In this document: positions 26,347-35,245 of the stretch, one piece after another
Numbering within the stretch: the stretch's first letter is position 1
Layout: each line of letters begins with the position of its first letter
From: Alphaproteobacteria bacterium
GTDB taxonomy: Bacteria > Pseudomonadota > Alphaproteobacteria > Rickettsiales > SXRF01
Assembly (NCBI GenBank): GCA_025362975.1
Contig: JANYES010000023.1
Location: 1 to 64,000 of the forward strand
Direction: 5' to 3'
Length of the DNA: 64,000 nucleotides
The notes under the pieces: generated by a model
What the model was told of the DNA's origin: nothing
What the model saw: only the letters and a program-made list of their open reading frames with translations
Databases searched by the model: none
Translations under genes and position numbers: made by a program

Positions 26347-27423
26347 ATGAAACTTTTTAAATGCCAGCATTGCCAGCTATTGCTCTTTTTCGAAAACCGC
26401 GCCTGTGGCCGTTGCGGCCATACGCTCGGGTATATTCCTGATAAAAATGAATTAAGTGCGCTGCAACCGGCGGGCGGCATTGAGTGGACTGCTTTGGCTG
26501 TGCCGGGGCGATTTAAGTTCTGCGATAACATCGTTTATGATGCCTGTAACTGGCTGCTTCCGGCGGATACGCACGAGACGCTGTGCACGGCGTGCCGCCA
26601 TAACCGCACGGTGCCGGATATATCCGATGCCACCAATCTGGAAAATTGGCGGAAAATGGAATTTGCCAAGCATCGGTTGTTCTACACGCTATTGCGCCTT
26701 CATTTGCCACTGTCGAACCGAACCGACGATCCGAAGCACGGGCTGGCTTTTGATTTCCTTGCCGATTCGTCGCAAGGGGACGAAAAAATCCTCACCGGCC
26801 ATGACGAGGGGTTGATTACGCTCGCGCTTACAGAAGCTGACGATGCGGAGCGCGAATCCCGACGCACGGCGATGCATGAGCCATATCGGGCATTGCTTGG
26901 GCATTTTCGTCATGAAATCGGCCATTATTATTGGGATAGGCTTGTGGATGATCAGCAGAAAAACGCCAAATTCCGCGCGTTGTTTGGCGACGAGCGCGAG
27001 AATTATTCCGAGGCGCTCAAGCGCCATTACGAAAAAGGCTCGCCGCCCAACTGGCAGCAGAATTTCGTGAGTGCTTATGCCACCAGTCATCCGTGGGAAG
27101 ACTATGCCGAAACATGGGCGCATTATTTGCATATCGTTGATAGTCTGGAAACGTCGCGCGCTTTTGGGCTGGAAGTGCATCCGGCAATCACGGCCAATCA
27201 GGAATTACATACCGATGTGACGATCGATCCGTACCGCGCGAAAACGGCGCAGCAGCTGGTCGATATCTGGATTCCGCTTACCTATGCCATGAACGCGATG
27301 AACCGCAGCATGGGGCTGCACGATATTTACCCGTTCGTGCTGACGCCTGCGGTGGTGACAAAATTATCGTTTATCCATTCGTTAGTGCATGAATTTGCGC
27401 TGGAGGCTCAGGCTGCGGCCTAA
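26347..27423 (+). CDS. Zinc-ribbon putative metallopeptidase (Peptidase_Mx-like)
   Basis: 358 aa. An N-terminal zinc ribbon (CQHCQLLLFFENRACGRCG) is followed by a second Cys pair (FCDN ... CTACRHNR). The HExxH metalloprotease motif is HEIGHYYWDRL near residue 197, and a downstream conserved PWEDYAETWAHYLHIVD can supply the third ligand. This matches the 'putative zinc-binding metallopeptidase' family, whose substrates are unknown. Upstream AGGG. It is the third gene of the 22.9-27.4 kb group. Confidence 0.85.
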   Translation: MKLFKCQHCQLLLFFENRACGRCGHTLGYIPDKNELSALQPAGGIEWTALAVPGRFKFCDNIVYDACNWLLPADTHETLCTACRHNRTVPDISDATNLENWRKMEFAKHRLFYTLLRLHLPLSNRTDDPKHGLAFDFLADSSQGDEKILTGHDEGLITLALTEADDAERESRRTAMHEPYRALLGHFRHEIGHYYWDRLVDDQQKNAKFRALFGDERENYSEALKRHYEKGSPPNWQQNFVSAYATSHPWEDYAETWAHYLHIVDSLETSRAFGLEVHPAITANQELHTDVTIDPYRAKTAQQLVDIWIPLTYAMNAMNRSMGLHDIYPFVLTPAVVTKLSFIHSLVHEFALEAQAAA

Positions 27424-27644
27424 GCTATATAGCAAAGCGACTATTTACAGAAAAGACGGCGATGGCTGAGGGACAGCACTTTGTGGTTGGCTGCAACGGG
27501 TTGGGGACCTGATCTTCTTGCTGCTTTTCCTGCGGTTTGTTAGTTTGTGTTGTCCTAATGTGTCCTGTTTTTATTTTAATGATAACTATGCCAAACCCGA
27601 TATTAAAATCCCATATTTTTGCACCAAAGGTATAGCAAGCGCAT

Positions 27645-28871
27645 ATGACTGATCAAACGTACGAAACGACATGCTGTATTGCAGGCGGCGGACCAGCCGG
27701 GATGGTACTTGGCTATCTTTTGGCGCGTGCGGGCGTCGAGGTGATGGTGCTGGAAAAACATGCTGATTTCTTGCGGGACTTTCGCGGCGATACTATTCAT
27801 CCGTCGACGCTGGAGGTGATGCATGAGCTTGGACTGCTGGAAGAGCTGCTGCAACAGCCGCATCAGGAAGCGCGCACGCTGAGTGCCTCGATAGGCGGCA
27901 GCGAATTTACCATCGCCGATTTTTCACATTTGCCCACGCGGTGTAAATTCATCGCGTTGATGCCGCAATGGGATTTTTTGAATTTTATGGCAGCCAAGGC
28001 GAAACAATATCCCAATTTCCATCTGATGATGGAAACGAAAGCCGAAGGGCTGATTGAAGAAAACGGTCGCGTGGCGGGTGTGCGTGGCATGACGCCGCAG
28101 GGACCGGTTACGATTCGCGCTGCTTTGACTGTGGGTGCCGACGGGCGGCATTCGACGTTACGTGGCGAGGCAGGTTTGCGCGTTCAAGATGTCGGTGCGC
28201 CGATTGATGTATTATGGATGCGTATCAGCATGTTGCCTGGCGATGCCGCCAAACCGATGGGACGGTTTGATCGCGGTACATTGTTCGTGATGATTTATCG
28301 CGGCGAGTATTGGCAATGTGCGTATGTCATTCCTAAGGGGGCGCTGGAATCTATCAAAGCCAAAGGATTGGAGGCGTTTCGAGCGTCGATCCGTCTCGTG
28401 TCGCCATTTCTTGGCGAGCGCGTCGATGAAATCGATGACTGGGACAAGGTGAAACTGTTGACGGTGACGGTGGACCGGCTGGAAAAATGGTCGCGTGAGG
28501 GGCTGTTGTGTATCGGCGATGCGGCGCATGCGATGTCGCCAGTGGGCGGCATTGGGATTAATCTTGCGATTCAGGATGCAGTGGCGGCGGCTAATATGCT
28601 CGCTTTACCGCTGAAGGAAAACCGCTGCCACGATACGCTGCTAATGCAATTGCAGAAACGTCGCGAAGTGCCGACACGCATGACGCAAGCCTTGCAGGTG
28701 GCGGTGCAAAACCGGATTTTACGGCCGGTGTTGGCGGAAAATGATAAGCCGCTGGTGCCATCGTTCTTCCTGCGTCTGTTGTTGCGCTCTAGATTTTTCC
28801 GCCGTATTCCGGCGCGCCTCGTCGGCATGGGCGTGCGCCCTGAACATATCCGCCGCGGCCTGTTCGATTAA
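27645..28871 (+). CDS. FAD-dependent monooxygenase (PHBH/UbiH fold)
   Basis: 408 aa. The FAD dinucleotide motif CCIAGGGPAGMVLGYLLAR at residues 11-29 is followed by EKH at strand 2, the FRGDTIHPSTLEVM segment typical of class A flavin hydroxylases, TVGADGRHSTLR (DG motif) and CIGDAAHAMSPVGGIGINLA (GD motif). These are NAD(P)H-dependent aromatic or polyketide hydroxylases; the substrate cannot be told. Same strand as but 220 nt away from the metallopeptidase gene. Confidence 0.9.
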   Translation: MTDQTYETTCCIAGGGPAGMVLGYLLARAGVEVMVLEKHADFLRDFRGDTIHPSTLEVMHELGLLEELLQQPHQEARTLSASIGGSEFTIADFSHLPTRCKFIALMPQWDFLNFMAAKAKQYPNFHLMMETKAEGLIEENGRVAGVRGMTPQGPVTIRAALTVGADGRHSTLRGEAGLRVQDVGAPIDVLWMRISMLPGDAAKPMGRFDRGTLFVMIYRGEYWQCAYVIPKGALESIKAKGLEAFRASIRLVSPFLGERVDEIDDWDKVKLLTVTVDRLEKWSREGLLCIGDAAHAMSPVGGIGINLAIQDAVAAANMLALPLKENRCHDTLLMQLQKRREVPTRMTQALQVAVQNRILRPVLAENDKPLVPSFFLRLLLRSRFFRRIPARLVGMGVRPEHIRRGLFD

Positions 28872-28921
28872 GTGACCATCTGGTAAATCAAGAAAAGATT
28901 GGCCGCGATAATGGTCGCGCA

Positions 28922-29062
28922 CTAAAAAGCAGATACCCGCGTAGCGCCGGAATCGCGTAAATAACGGCGCAGCAGCGGTACGGGAATCGTCTCGCGTACT
29001 TCAGTGAGGCAGATGGGCGGGCTCGAGGTTTCGGGTAGTTTATTCCATAGCGTGCGAATCAT
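28922..29062 (-). CDS. Small protein translationally coupled to the GT39 gene
   Basis: 46 codons. The ATG overlaps the stop of the upstream glycosyltransferase gene (ATGA, 4-nt overlap), the usual sign of coupling. Sequence MIRTLWNKLPETS ... PVPLLRRYLRDSGATRV is charged and soluble, with no family recognised. The overlap and codon use support a real gene; it could also be the head of a longer broken gene. Confidence 0.45.
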   Translation of the reverse strand: MIRTLWNKLPETSSPPICLTEVRETIPVPLLRRYLRDSGATRVSAF

Positions 29063-30525
29063 GGGGCATTTGGCTTATAGATGATAAAATGGTCAATTTG
29101 CTGTACTTTGGTATAGTATTTCAATAATTCCTTGCGCATGTCCAGTGCGCGCTGCGAGCGATTGTTCAATATCATCAGCGCCGGTTTTTTTTCCTGTATC
29201 ATGCTGATATAATCAGTCATGGAAAAATTCTCGCCGTAGACGGCTTTTAGCAGGTGCGGTTTGCCGAAAACAGCCGGGTGCACTTCAAGCGTCGGGCGTT
29301 GCGTATCGGTAAGGAAATAGACAAGGCACTCGTCGGGGCTGAAAATATACTGGCCTTGCACTTGTTGCGAAATAACGTAATCGGCGAGTGCGAAATGGGA
29401 ATCACTGCCGACGTAATGCAACCGGTAACTAGGGTGCAGCGCGCACAGCAGCGCTATCGCGCAGGCAAGCGGCGCCAGCGCATGGAATTTTCCGACGCCG
29501 GAATTCAGCAATGCTAACAGTGTCATACTTGCCGGCAGTGCCGTAAATGGCAGCAGCTGAATCATGTAATGCGGATATTGCGCTCCCGTGGCGATAATCG
29601 ACAGCATGGCGACACTCATCATTACCGCGCAGCGGAGTTCGGTGCGGCAGGCGATGGCGCCATAACGCCAGACACGAAAGAGCGATGCAGCAAGCGCAAA
29701 CACGAAAACGACCGAGCCGTTCAGATGATGTGAAAACAGGAAATTGAACACGTTTTTGGCCGATTGTGCGGGACTCGATGCTTCCGCGCCCGCATAATGC
29801 AGCGGCATGCGCACGGTAGCCAGCCAGAACTTATCGAAACTGCCGTGCGCGACATACATTAATACCGTCAGCAATACCGGGACGGCACCGGCAAGCGCGA
29901 TACGCAAGGCATCGAGCATTTGTTGTTTGCGATTCCCGGGCCCGCCGATGAAGACGCTGCAAACGATGGCGGCGGGCAGGATAAGGCTTAAATTAGTGCG
30001 GATCATGGCAGCAAGCCCGGCGAAGAATCCCAGGTAAATAAGGCGTCTGGGCGTTGCATCCCGCGTGAGGAAATACGTGACAAGCGCCAGCGGCACCAGT
30101 GCGACATGTTCGGTCATCACCGCCATGCCGCTGAGCACCATCGACGCGAAGAAGGACACGAGCAGTGCTGCGAAAAATCCTTCGCGCGGACGGCCCGTCG
30201 CACGCCCGGCAAGATACACGATGAATGACGCGAACGTAATATAAACCGCACCCCCGGCGTGAATCAGGAACAGATTCTTGCCGAACAATGCGATGAGCGA
30301 TGCGTAGAAGAAGAATGCCAGCGGCGCCTTGGTGCACCATCCATGTTCGTAAGGCAGGTAGCCATGCAGCAGATCATTGCCGACGACGATAAAACACGTC
30401 TCGTCCCAATCGGTATACGAATAGTGGAAATAGGGAGCCCGCAACGCCACGGTGAAGGCCAAAAGGATTGTAAAAACAATAAAAGCGTTGAATTTAACCG
30501 CCGGCGGCGTTCGTACAGCGTTCAT
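29059..30525 (-). CDS. GT39/ArnT-like integral membrane glycosyltransferase
   Basis: 488 aa with about 10-11 transmembrane helices. The first periplasmic loop carries the acidic pair of the PMT superfamily (YSYTDWDETCFIVVGNDLLHG), followed by PYEHGWCTKAPLAFFFYA. It would transfer a sugar from a polyprenyl-phosphate carrier to lipid or protein on the periplasmic face. The divergently transcribed GT2 at 30591 is a DPM1/ArnC type that makes such lipid-linked sugars, so the two probably act in sequence. Confidence 0.87.
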   Translation of the reverse strand: MNAVRTPPAVKFNAFIVFTILLAFTVALRAPYFHYSYTDWDETCFIVVGNDLLHGYLPYEHGWCTKAPLAFFFYASLIALFGKNLFLIHAGGAVYITFASFIVYLAGRATGRPREGFFAALLVSFFASMVLSGMAVMTEHVALVPLALVTYFLTRDATPRRLIYLGFFAGLAAMIRTNLSLILPAAIVCSVFIGGPGNRKQQMLDALRIALAGAVPVLLTVLMYVAHGSFDKFWLATVRMPLHYAGAEASSPAQSAKNVFNFLFSHHLNGSVVFVFALAASLFRVWRYGAIACRTELRCAVMMSVAMLSIIATGAQYPHYMIQLLPFTALPASMTLLALLNSGVGKFHALAPLACAIALLCALHPSYRLHYVGSDSHFALADYVISQQVQGQYIFSPDECLVYFLTDTQRPTLEVHPAVFGKPHLLKAVYGENFSMTDYISMIQEKKPALMILNNRSQRALDMRKELLKYYTKVQQIDHFIIYKPNAP

Positions 30526-30590
30526 GGGCCATCAGTAACAGCTTGATGCCACAGGCTAACATGCTATCCTTGCAAAGGATAGGAGAAACT

Positions 30591-31508
30591 ATGAAGCCTG
30601 AGACACCCGGCCACGCGACGGAGGGAAAACCGGTCTACAGTATCATCGTGCCGTTGCTTAACGAGCAGGAGTCGTTGCCGTTTTTGCAAGTGGCGATGGA
30701 AGAGGCGATGCGCGGCACCCGGTATGAAATCCTTTACGCCGATGACGGCAGCAGCGACGCTTCATGGCTGGTCATCCAGAAAATGGCAACGCAATCCGCG
30801 CATGTGCGCGGTGTTCGGCTGGTGCGGCATATGGGCAAGGCGATGGCGCTGGCGGCGGGCATCGCCCATGCGCGCGGCGATTATATCATCACCCTTGACG
30901 CCGATTTGCAGAACGATCCGAACGATATTTTGGCACTGGTCGCCGAGGTGGATAAAGGCCACGACCTTGTCTGCGGCTGGCGCAAGCGGCGCTATGACGT
31001 GCGGCAACGCGTATGGCTGTCGCATATATTCAACTCGGTGGTGGTTGCGATTACCGGCGTGAAGTTGCATGACAGCAATTGTGGCATGAAAGTGGCGCGG
31101 GCCGAAGTGTTCCGCACGATCAAGCTTTACGGCCAGCTGCACCGCTATGTTCCGATGTTCGCGGTGGCTCATGGATTTTGCGTCAGCGAACATACGATCC
31201 GCCATGTGGCACGCCGCTTCGGGCGGTCGCGCTATGGTTTAAGCCGGTATTTTTATGCCGCGCGTGATTTGCTGGTCGCGCTTGCCATCGTGCGCTGGGG
31301 AAATATCACTGCGCGTCCGCATACTGCCTTTAGGGTGGCTAGCGTCGTCGCTGCGCTTGCGGTGACGGCGGGTGCGTTTTTATATTCTTCCTGTTTCGGC
31401 TTCGGCGTTTGCGGCGCGAGTTTCGCGCTTGCATTATGGTTAACCCTTAAACAGCGCGGCTACGCGCGGCACCGGTTCAATGCGTCTGTTATCACTGATA
31501 CGATTTAG
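30591..31508 (+). CDS. GT2 glycosyltransferase, DPM1/ArnC type
   Basis: 305 aa from ATG 30591 (AGGAG 6 nt upstream). GT-A fold: YSIIVPLLNEQESLPFL at the N-terminus, YADDGSSD, GIAHARGDYIITLDADLQNDP (DxD region), LHDSNCGMKVAR and a C-terminal pair of transmembrane helices (VASVVAALAVTAGAFLY and GASFALALWLTL). Such enzymes load a sugar onto undecaprenyl or dolichyl phosphate. It is followed 4 nt later by a polytopic membrane protein. Confidence 0.92.
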   Translation: MKPETPGHATEGKPVYSIIVPLLNEQESLPFLQVAMEEAMRGTRYEILYADDGSSDASWLVIQKMATQSAHVRGVRLVRHMGKAMALAAGIAHARGDYIITLDADLQNDPNDILALVAEVDKGHDLVCGWRKRRYDVRQRVWLSHIFNSVVVAITGVKLHDSNCGMKVARAEVFRTIKLYGQLHRYVPMFAVAHGFCVSEHTIRHVARRFGRSRYGLSRYFYAARDLLVALAIVRWGNITARPHTAFRVASVVAALAVTAGAFLYSSCFGFGVCGASFALALWLTLKQRGYARHRFNASVITDTI

Positions 31509-31512
31509 CGCC

Positions 31513-32763
31513 ATGCGCTTATATCCGTTGGCCGTGGCCATACTCGCTGCGCTGAGCTATTATGCGCTTGAACCCGGCGTGCTCACATTCGATACGCGCA
31601 ACCAGTTGCAACAGATTATCCAGAGCCAGTATACCGACGCGCATCCGGCGATCATGGCGTGGTGGTGGGGGTGGATGATGGCTCATCTGTGGAAGAATGT
31701 GGCGGTGCTGCTGGTATTTCACTTGTGCATGTTCTGGAGCGGAGTATGCATTTTTGGCATGGCGCTGGGCAGGCGTTCGCCTCTTTGCGCGTGGCTTGGG
31801 TTAGGCATCTGGTTTCTGCCGCCAATGATGGCGATGACGGCGGTGCTGATTAAAGACAGCGGCATGACGTGCAGCTTCATGTTGGCATGCGCGATGATGC
31901 TTTATTGCAATGAGCAACCGCGTAAACCTCATCCCGCGGTTGCGGTAACGATAGTACTGTTTTTGTTTTACGGCGCTACCGTTCGCCATAATGGTATTCT
32001 CGCCGCATTGCCATTGTGCTACTGGTTTGCAATGACAATACGAGTGCGCCGCCGCGCCGCTGCGGCTACATTGCTATGCGCGGGGATATTGCTTGTCAAT
32101 TCGGCCTTCACCGCATCGATAGGCGCAATTAAAATAACGTATCAGGACTCATTATATTTTTACGATTTATCGGGCGTGTCGATGCGTATTCACCAACAGC
32201 TCATGCCGCCCTATAATCAGCCTGAGCATTTTTACAATTATACGGATCTGATGGATTTCCAGTCGGTCAAAGACCAACTGCTGCATAAAGCTGAACTGGA
32301 GATGTTGCATCAATATCCGATGGATTACCTTGCCGTGCGATGGGAGCTGTTCCGCACGTTGATGCGCATCGGTATCGATCAAACCAATCGCCCATTTTAC
32401 TGGTATGAAAAATCTAAACCGAGCCAGAAATGGGTGGGCAACTATTTAAAAACGAATGCCGATAGCGCCAGCTATATCGGCATTATGTGGTTTGTAATGG
32501 AGATTGGCGTGGTGACGCTCGCATGGCGGCGGCGAGTGAGCGTGTTGCAAATGCAGGCGGGGTTGCTTAGCGTGTCGGGAATATTGACGGCAACGCCGTT
32601 GCTGTTAATCGCGCCTGGTCCGCCGTTTCGTTATCTATACTGGCTGGTAGCGAGCGGTTTCTGGTCGGCGTTGATCACGGCGGTGTCGTTCATACCGTCA
32701 AAACTGGTAGTAGATGAAGTCGCTGGTGATGCGGCTTTGCAGTCCAATCAACAGCACCAGTAA
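31513..32763 (+). CDS. Polytopic membrane protein, possible GT-C type glycosyltransferase
   Basis: About 416 aa from ATG 31513 (ATG 31480, overlapping the GT2 gene, is the alternative). Ten or so membrane helices, and an early periplasmic loop TFDTRNQLQQIIQSQYTDAHP similar in layout to GT-C enzymes. A large C-terminal periplasmic part (YFYDLSGVSMRIHQQ ... YWYEKSKPSQKW) lies between helices. It is the partner of the GT2 gene. Its last 66 nt overlap the 3' end of the MBOAT gene on the other strand. Confidence 0.7.
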   Translation: MRLYPLAVAILAALSYYALEPGVLTFDTRNQLQQIIQSQYTDAHPAIMAWWWGWMMAHLWKNVAVLLVFHLCMFWSGVCIFGMALGRRSPLCAWLGLGIWFLPPMMAMTAVLIKDSGMTCSFMLACAMMLYCNEQPRKPHPAVAVTIVLFLFYGATVRHNGILAALPLCYWFAMTIRVRRRAAAATLLCAGILLVNSAFTASIGAIKITYQDSLYFYDLSGVSMRIHQQLMPPYNQPEHFYNYTDLMDFQSVKDQLLHKAELEMLHQYPMDYLAVRWELFRTLMRIGIDQTNRPFYWYEKSKPSQKWVGNYLKTNADSASYIGIMWFVMEIGVVTLAWRRRVSVLQMQAGLLSVSGILTATPLLLIAPGPPFRYLYWLVASGFWSALITAVSFIPSKLVVDEVAGDAALQSNQQHQ

Positions 32764-34080
32764 AATCCCAGCGGTTATGCCGAGCATGAGCGCGCGCGCC
32801 GGGCCCCGCTTAGGTGCAATGCGGCGAAGTGCTACGGGCAGGTATGCACATGAGGCATAGGCGAGACTGTAAAACCCAGCGAGTAATCCAAGGTTGAAAG
32901 GGACGATGGACGAGCCTTTGGCTTGCGCGGTGAGATTGTACCATAACCACGGCAAACTCGCTTCAAGGAAAATGCCAAGACCAAGCGCGACCAGCACATA
33001 CGTCGCCGCGATGGCGATCCATTTCGGTGCGCGAAGGCCAATGCGATGCCACAGGCGGTGAAGGTTGAGCAACACGCCGTGATACAATCCCCAGATGACA
33101 TAATGCCACGCCGCGCCATGCCATAGCCCAACGCAAAAAAACGTCATCATTAACGTTAGCACTCGCCGAAGCGACGAGCCGCGATTACCGCCGAGCGGGA
33201 TATACACGTAGTCGCGAATCCAGCTGGACAAGCTCATATGCCAGCGTCTCCAGAAATCGCTAGGCGACCTGGCAAGGTAAGGATGGCGGAAGTTCCTGAA
33301 GAGTTCGATTCCCAGCATTCGCGAAATTCCACGCGCCATATCGGTGTAACCGGCGAAATCCGCCAGCAGCTGGATGCTGAAGGTAAAAATGCCCACTAGT
33401 AAAAGCGCTGGCCCGGCTGCCTGCAATGAAAAAATTTTGTTCACGATCACCAGCAGATTGTCCGCCACCACACGTTTTTGTACGATACCCCACAGCGCTA
33501 GTGTTAACCCGCTGGTCCATTGCGGCGCGTTGAAGGAGCGCAGCCGCTTCACTTGCGGCATGAGGTGATTGTAGCGCTCAATAGGGCCGGAAAATAATTT
33601 CGGGAAATAGGCAATGAACAGCGCGAAGTCGAGCAGGTTCGTCTCCGCCTTTATGCGCTCACGGTAGCAATCGCCCAGATACGAAATCGCTTCAAGAATA
33701 TAAAACGATACGCCCAGCGGCACGAGCAGGTTGAGTGCACGCCCGCTCGCATCGATACCGAGACCACGCAGCGCGTTATCAACGTTGGCGATAAAGAAAT
33801 CCGCATATTTGAAAATTCCCAGAATCAGCAACAGCGCGGTAACCGATGCTTTCAGGGTGATAATGCGCCAACGGGCGCTGTGCTGTATGAAGTGCCCGCC
33901 TGCAAATGCAACGCACGTCACCCCGGCAAGCAGCAGCATGAACCACGGATGGATATAGCCGTAGCACGTGTAGCTCGCCGCAAGCAGCAATGCGTTCTGC
34001 GCGCGTGCGCTACCCGTCGTCCAGTAGGCGGCGAAGGTGACAGCCAGCAGGAAAAAGAACTCAGGGCTTAACAGCTGCAT
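32698..34080 (-). CDS. MBOAT-family O-acyltransferase (AlgI/DltB-like)
   Basis: 460-aa polytopic membrane protein. AlgI/PatA-type segments are present: FFLLAVTFAAYW, LVPLGVSFYILEAISYLGDCYR, YFPKLFSGPIERYN, GYTDMARGISRMLGIEL and FWRRWHMSLSSWIRDYVYIPLGG, and the catalytic His in VGLWHGAAWHYVIWGLYHG. It moves an acyl group from the cytosol to an extracytoplasmic acceptor. The next gene encodes an SGNH-like periplasmic partner, overlapping by 20 nt, as in two-component MBOAT O-acetylation systems. Confidence 0.92.
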   Translation of the reverse strand: MQLLSPEFFFLLAVTFAAYWTTGSARAQNALLLAASYTCYGYIHPWFMLLLAGVTCVAFAGGHFIQHSARWRIITLKASVTALLLILGIFKYADFFIANVDNALRGLGIDASGRALNLLVPLGVSFYILEAISYLGDCYRERIKAETNLLDFALFIAYFPKLFSGPIERYNHLMPQVKRLRSFNAPQWTSGLTLALWGIVQKRVVADNLLVIVNKIFSLQAAGPALLLVGIFTFSIQLLADFAGYTDMARGISRMLGIELFRNFRHPYLARSPSDFWRRWHMSLSSWIRDYVYIPLGGNRGSSLRRVLTLMMTFFCVGLWHGAAWHYVIWGLYHGVLLNLHRLWHRIGLRAPKWIAIAATYVLVALGLGIFLEASLPWLWYNLTAQAKGSSIVPFNLGLLAGFYSLAYASCAYLPVALRRIAPKRGPARALMLGITAGILLVLLIGLQSRITSDFIYYQF

Positions 34081-35104
34081 CGGGTATATTCATAAGGTGA
34101 TCGATGAAAATATCGGTAACTGCGCGGAAATTCGATGCGGCGATGTGGTCCCCGTCGCTATAAAATGCCGAGACGATGCGCGGGTCGTCCTGCAAATCGA
34201 TATAGCATACGCGCTGCTGTTTAAAATAGTTTGTTATTTGTTCATGATAGCGCAGCTGCGCTTGCGACGGTTCATAGCCATCAGCGAACATGCGCCGCTT
34301 AACGCGAACAAAACACAACGTAACCGGTTTGGTTTTCGCAAGGCGGATAAGATCGGGAAGCACAGAATACTCCACCAGCCTGTCGAAGTCGTAATGCATA
34401 TCCGCGGCCGGGCCAGTGTCGGGTTGGGGATTGCGGCGCAGCATCTGCACGGCAAATCGGTTGTTGGTTATGTAATGTACTTTGCCAAGCGGTGCGCCGA
34501 GTAATAATGCCGTCAACTGGCTCGCACCCAGCGAAGGGTCGGCAAAACGGTACTGGCGCGGCAGATTGTCATAAAGCATCGCGAGCTCGAAGAAGGCAAA
34601 GGGAATCAGTTTTGAGCGGCGCGCCTGTGCCCCATAATAATCCGCTTTGGGAAAATAATCGACATCCTCGGTGCGCATGAATTGTTCGAGCTGTTTTGCC
34701 TGGTCTCCGTCGATGCGCCAATTCAGCCGCGTCATTTCCGGATCGCGATAAAAGATAAAAACGCGCTGTGGAGTATAGTCGCTTGCCATCACTGCATTTT
34801 TAAATTGGGCGTAGATACCTATCGAGCTGAGGGCAGGGGTGAGCAGGAATTGCGATGTGCGATGCGTCGCCTGTTCGTAATATCCGATATCGATCCAGCG
34901 GTGCAACATGGAGCTGCCGATGAAATAATCCTGCGGGTGTTTTGCATCTATCGCTGATCGCTCGCGGTCACTTATGATGCCGGTAGCGCTTCTGAAGCTG
35001 ATGTCCCTAGGCAGGCAAAAGACTGCGGCCATGAGTACGAGGCTGGCGCCTGTAAGGAAGCATCCAAGGATATAAACTGTGTGCTGGCGACTCATGCAGC
35101 CCAT
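34061..35104 (-). CDS. SGNH-like periplasmic partner of the MBOAT acyltransferase
   Basis: 347 aa with one N-terminal membrane anchor (YILGCFLTGASLVLMAAVF). A Ser in QDYFIGSSMLHRW (block I-like GSS) and Asp-His in YSDGDHIAASNF (block V-like) are placed as in AlgX/AlgJ/DltD-type SGNH hydrolase-fold transferases. It would take the acyl group delivered by the MBOAT protein and place it on a surface polysaccharide or lipid. Upstream gene of the pair; a weak ribosome-binding site leaves ATG 35104 or 35092 open. Confidence 0.75.
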   Translation of the reverse strand: MGCMSRQHTVYILGCFLTGASLVLMAAVFCLPRDISFRSATGIISDRERSAIDAKHPQDYFIGSSMLHRWIDIGYYEQATHRTSQFLLTPALSSIGIYAQFKNAVMASDYTPQRVFIFYRDPEMTRLNWRIDGDQAKQLEQFMRTEDVDYFPKADYYGAQARRSKLIPFAFFELAMLYDNLPRQYRFADPSLGASQLTALLLGAPLGKVHYITNNRFAVQMLRRNPQPDTGPAADMHYDFDRLVEYSVLPDLIRLAKTKPVTLCFVRVKRRMFADGYEPSQAQLRYHEQITNYFKQQRVCYIDLQDDPRIVSAFYSDGDHIAASNFRAVTDIFIDHLMNIPDAAVKP

Positions 35105-35245
35105 TGGGTTTTGTGCAAGGTATTGTTTTTATTCATTTTACAAAAAACCACATCCTATCATTGTAATAATTTCTTAACTTTCAAAAATCACCCTGTCTGC
35201 CTATGGTAGCGTGCGCAAAAAAAACAATGAGACAACAATAACGCC

